Below are positions 5,421-5,769 of a stretch of 5,769 nt of DNA, piece after piece. The translations under genes were made by a program, and so were the position numbers. Position 1 is the stretch's first letter, and each line of letters begins with the position of its first letter. This DNA is from Verrucomicrobiota bacterium (GTDB lineage Bacteria; Verrucomicrobiota; Verrucomicrobiia; Opitutales; Opitutaceae), in contig JAEYYL010000445.1 in the NCBI GenBank assembly GCA_023430825.1, positions 1-5,769 on the forward strand, read 5' to 3'. Below the pieces are notes generated by a model. That model made no database searches. It was given only the letters and a program-made list of their open reading frames with translations, and had not been told where the DNA came from.

Positions 5421-5769
5421 TTACCGTTCCGCGGCGGCCGCCGCTTCGAGTTCCTGCCGAATAGCCGCGATCACCTCGGCCGGCGTGCCAGGCCGTTCGA
5501 GTTCTTCGCCCCAGCGCAGCTGAGCGACGTAGTCGTCGCCTTTCGTCAGCCCGACTTTTTGCGCCTGCACGTCGATCCGGTCGGCAAACGCCGCAGGCAG
5601 GTCGAGCTTCAGCTCCTCGAAATCGTCCCACGCCTTCACCGACGACGGCAGGTCCTGCCAGTAAAGAATCTGGTATTTGGAAACTGGATTCGGCCCGCGC
5701 TGCGGCGCGGTGGCGGCGGGCGCGGCCGGGGGCGGCCCGCCCGCGTTTGGGGGCGCGCCCCGCGCCCGC
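5421..5769 (-). CDS. Small 'virulence factor' family protein (PF13769 type), 5' end not resolved
   Basis: The frame ends with TAA at 5421-5423 and is open to the right edge. From Y at 5675 the protein reads as 84 residues: YQILYWQDLPSSVKAWDD, then FEELKLDLPAAFADRID, GDDYVAQLRWGEELERPG and a terminal EVIAAIRQELE helix. From memory this matches small proteins annotated 'virulence factor' (PF13769), also found as a domain of staphylococcal CvfC. Typical features are the YW-x-D-I/L-P-S start, the LP-x-x-F-x-x-x-I-D segment and RWGE-x-x-ERPGT. The biochemical function is not established, and the family name is a legacy label rather than evidence of virulence. No in-frame ATG, GTG or TTG lies between 5642 and 5769. 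The GTG at 5639 would discard the conserved YQILYW start. The true start is therefore outside the window or lost by error. Codons beyond about 5690 encode Pro/Ala/Gly-rich sequence that is probably not part of the protein. The GH51 gene begins 50 nt downstream. Confidence 0.75.
   Translation of the reverse strand, partial: RARGAPPNAGGPPPAAPAATAPQRGPNPVSKYQILYWQDLPSSVKAWDDFEELKLDLPAAFADRIDVQAQKVGLTKGDDYVAQLRWGEELERPGTPAEVIAAIRQELEAAAAAER

Noticed and set aside
5412..5425. Small inverted repeat GGTAA/TTACC at the stop of the PF13769 gene as a terminator
   Set aside because: The stem is only 5 bp and A/T-containing, with no U-tract, so it is likely chance.
5371..5631. An 87-residue N-terminal extension of the GH51 protein from an upstream in-frame ATG
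   Set aside because: It would overlap the PF13769 gene almost entirely, is Arg-rich, and would bury the clear signal peptide that starts at 5370.

Overview
The window is about 5.8 kb of GC-rich DNA. All five credible genes lie on the minus strand, so they read from the right edge to the left. The high GC content, weak or absent Shine-Dalgarno sequences, an intergenic repeat built on TTGGAGCTTGG, and REP-like inverted repeats in the gaps suggest Verrucomicrobiota, possibly Opitutaceae. That placement is inference from remembered genomes. The GC-only runs at both ends look like the unreliable ends of a short metagenomic or draft contig.

Layout in order of transcription. (1) 5769-5421: a small protein of the 'virulence factor' family (PF13769 type), with its start not visible. 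(2) 5370-3361: a complete secreted GH51 alpha-L-arabinofuranosidase. (3) 3345-3282: an inverted pair of REP-like hairpins. (4) 3278-1701: a methylenetetrahydrofolate reductase (MetF-like) fused to a cysteine-rich MetV-type C-terminal domain. (5) 1683-1609: a second inverted REP pair with perfect 23-nt arms. (6) 1567-638: a pterin-binding methyltransferase of the MeTr/AcsE type. (7) 620-515: an AT-richer repeat with a long imperfect inverted repeat. (8) 496-1: the N-terminal 165 residues of an amidohydrolase, cut by the window edge.

The reductase and the methyltransferase form a functional pair. The first would make 5-methyl-tetrahydrofolate, or oxidise it in reverse, and the second would pass the methyl group between methyl-tetrahydrofolate and a corrinoid protein. 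No corrinoid protein, homocysteine methyltransferase or corrinoid-reactivating protein is in the window, so the methyl acceptor must be encoded elsewhere. I recall PF13769-type genes near such methyl-transfer genes in other bacteria, which makes the small upstream gene a candidate partner. The arabinofuranosidase (hemicellulose or pectin breakdown) and the amidohydrolase have no obvious link to one-carbon metabolism.

The most notable structure outside the genes is the hairpin pair at 3282-3345. Its two 26-nt units differ at two stem positions on each side, and the changes are compensatory. The coding content belongs to known families; I see no clear evidence of a wholly new system.
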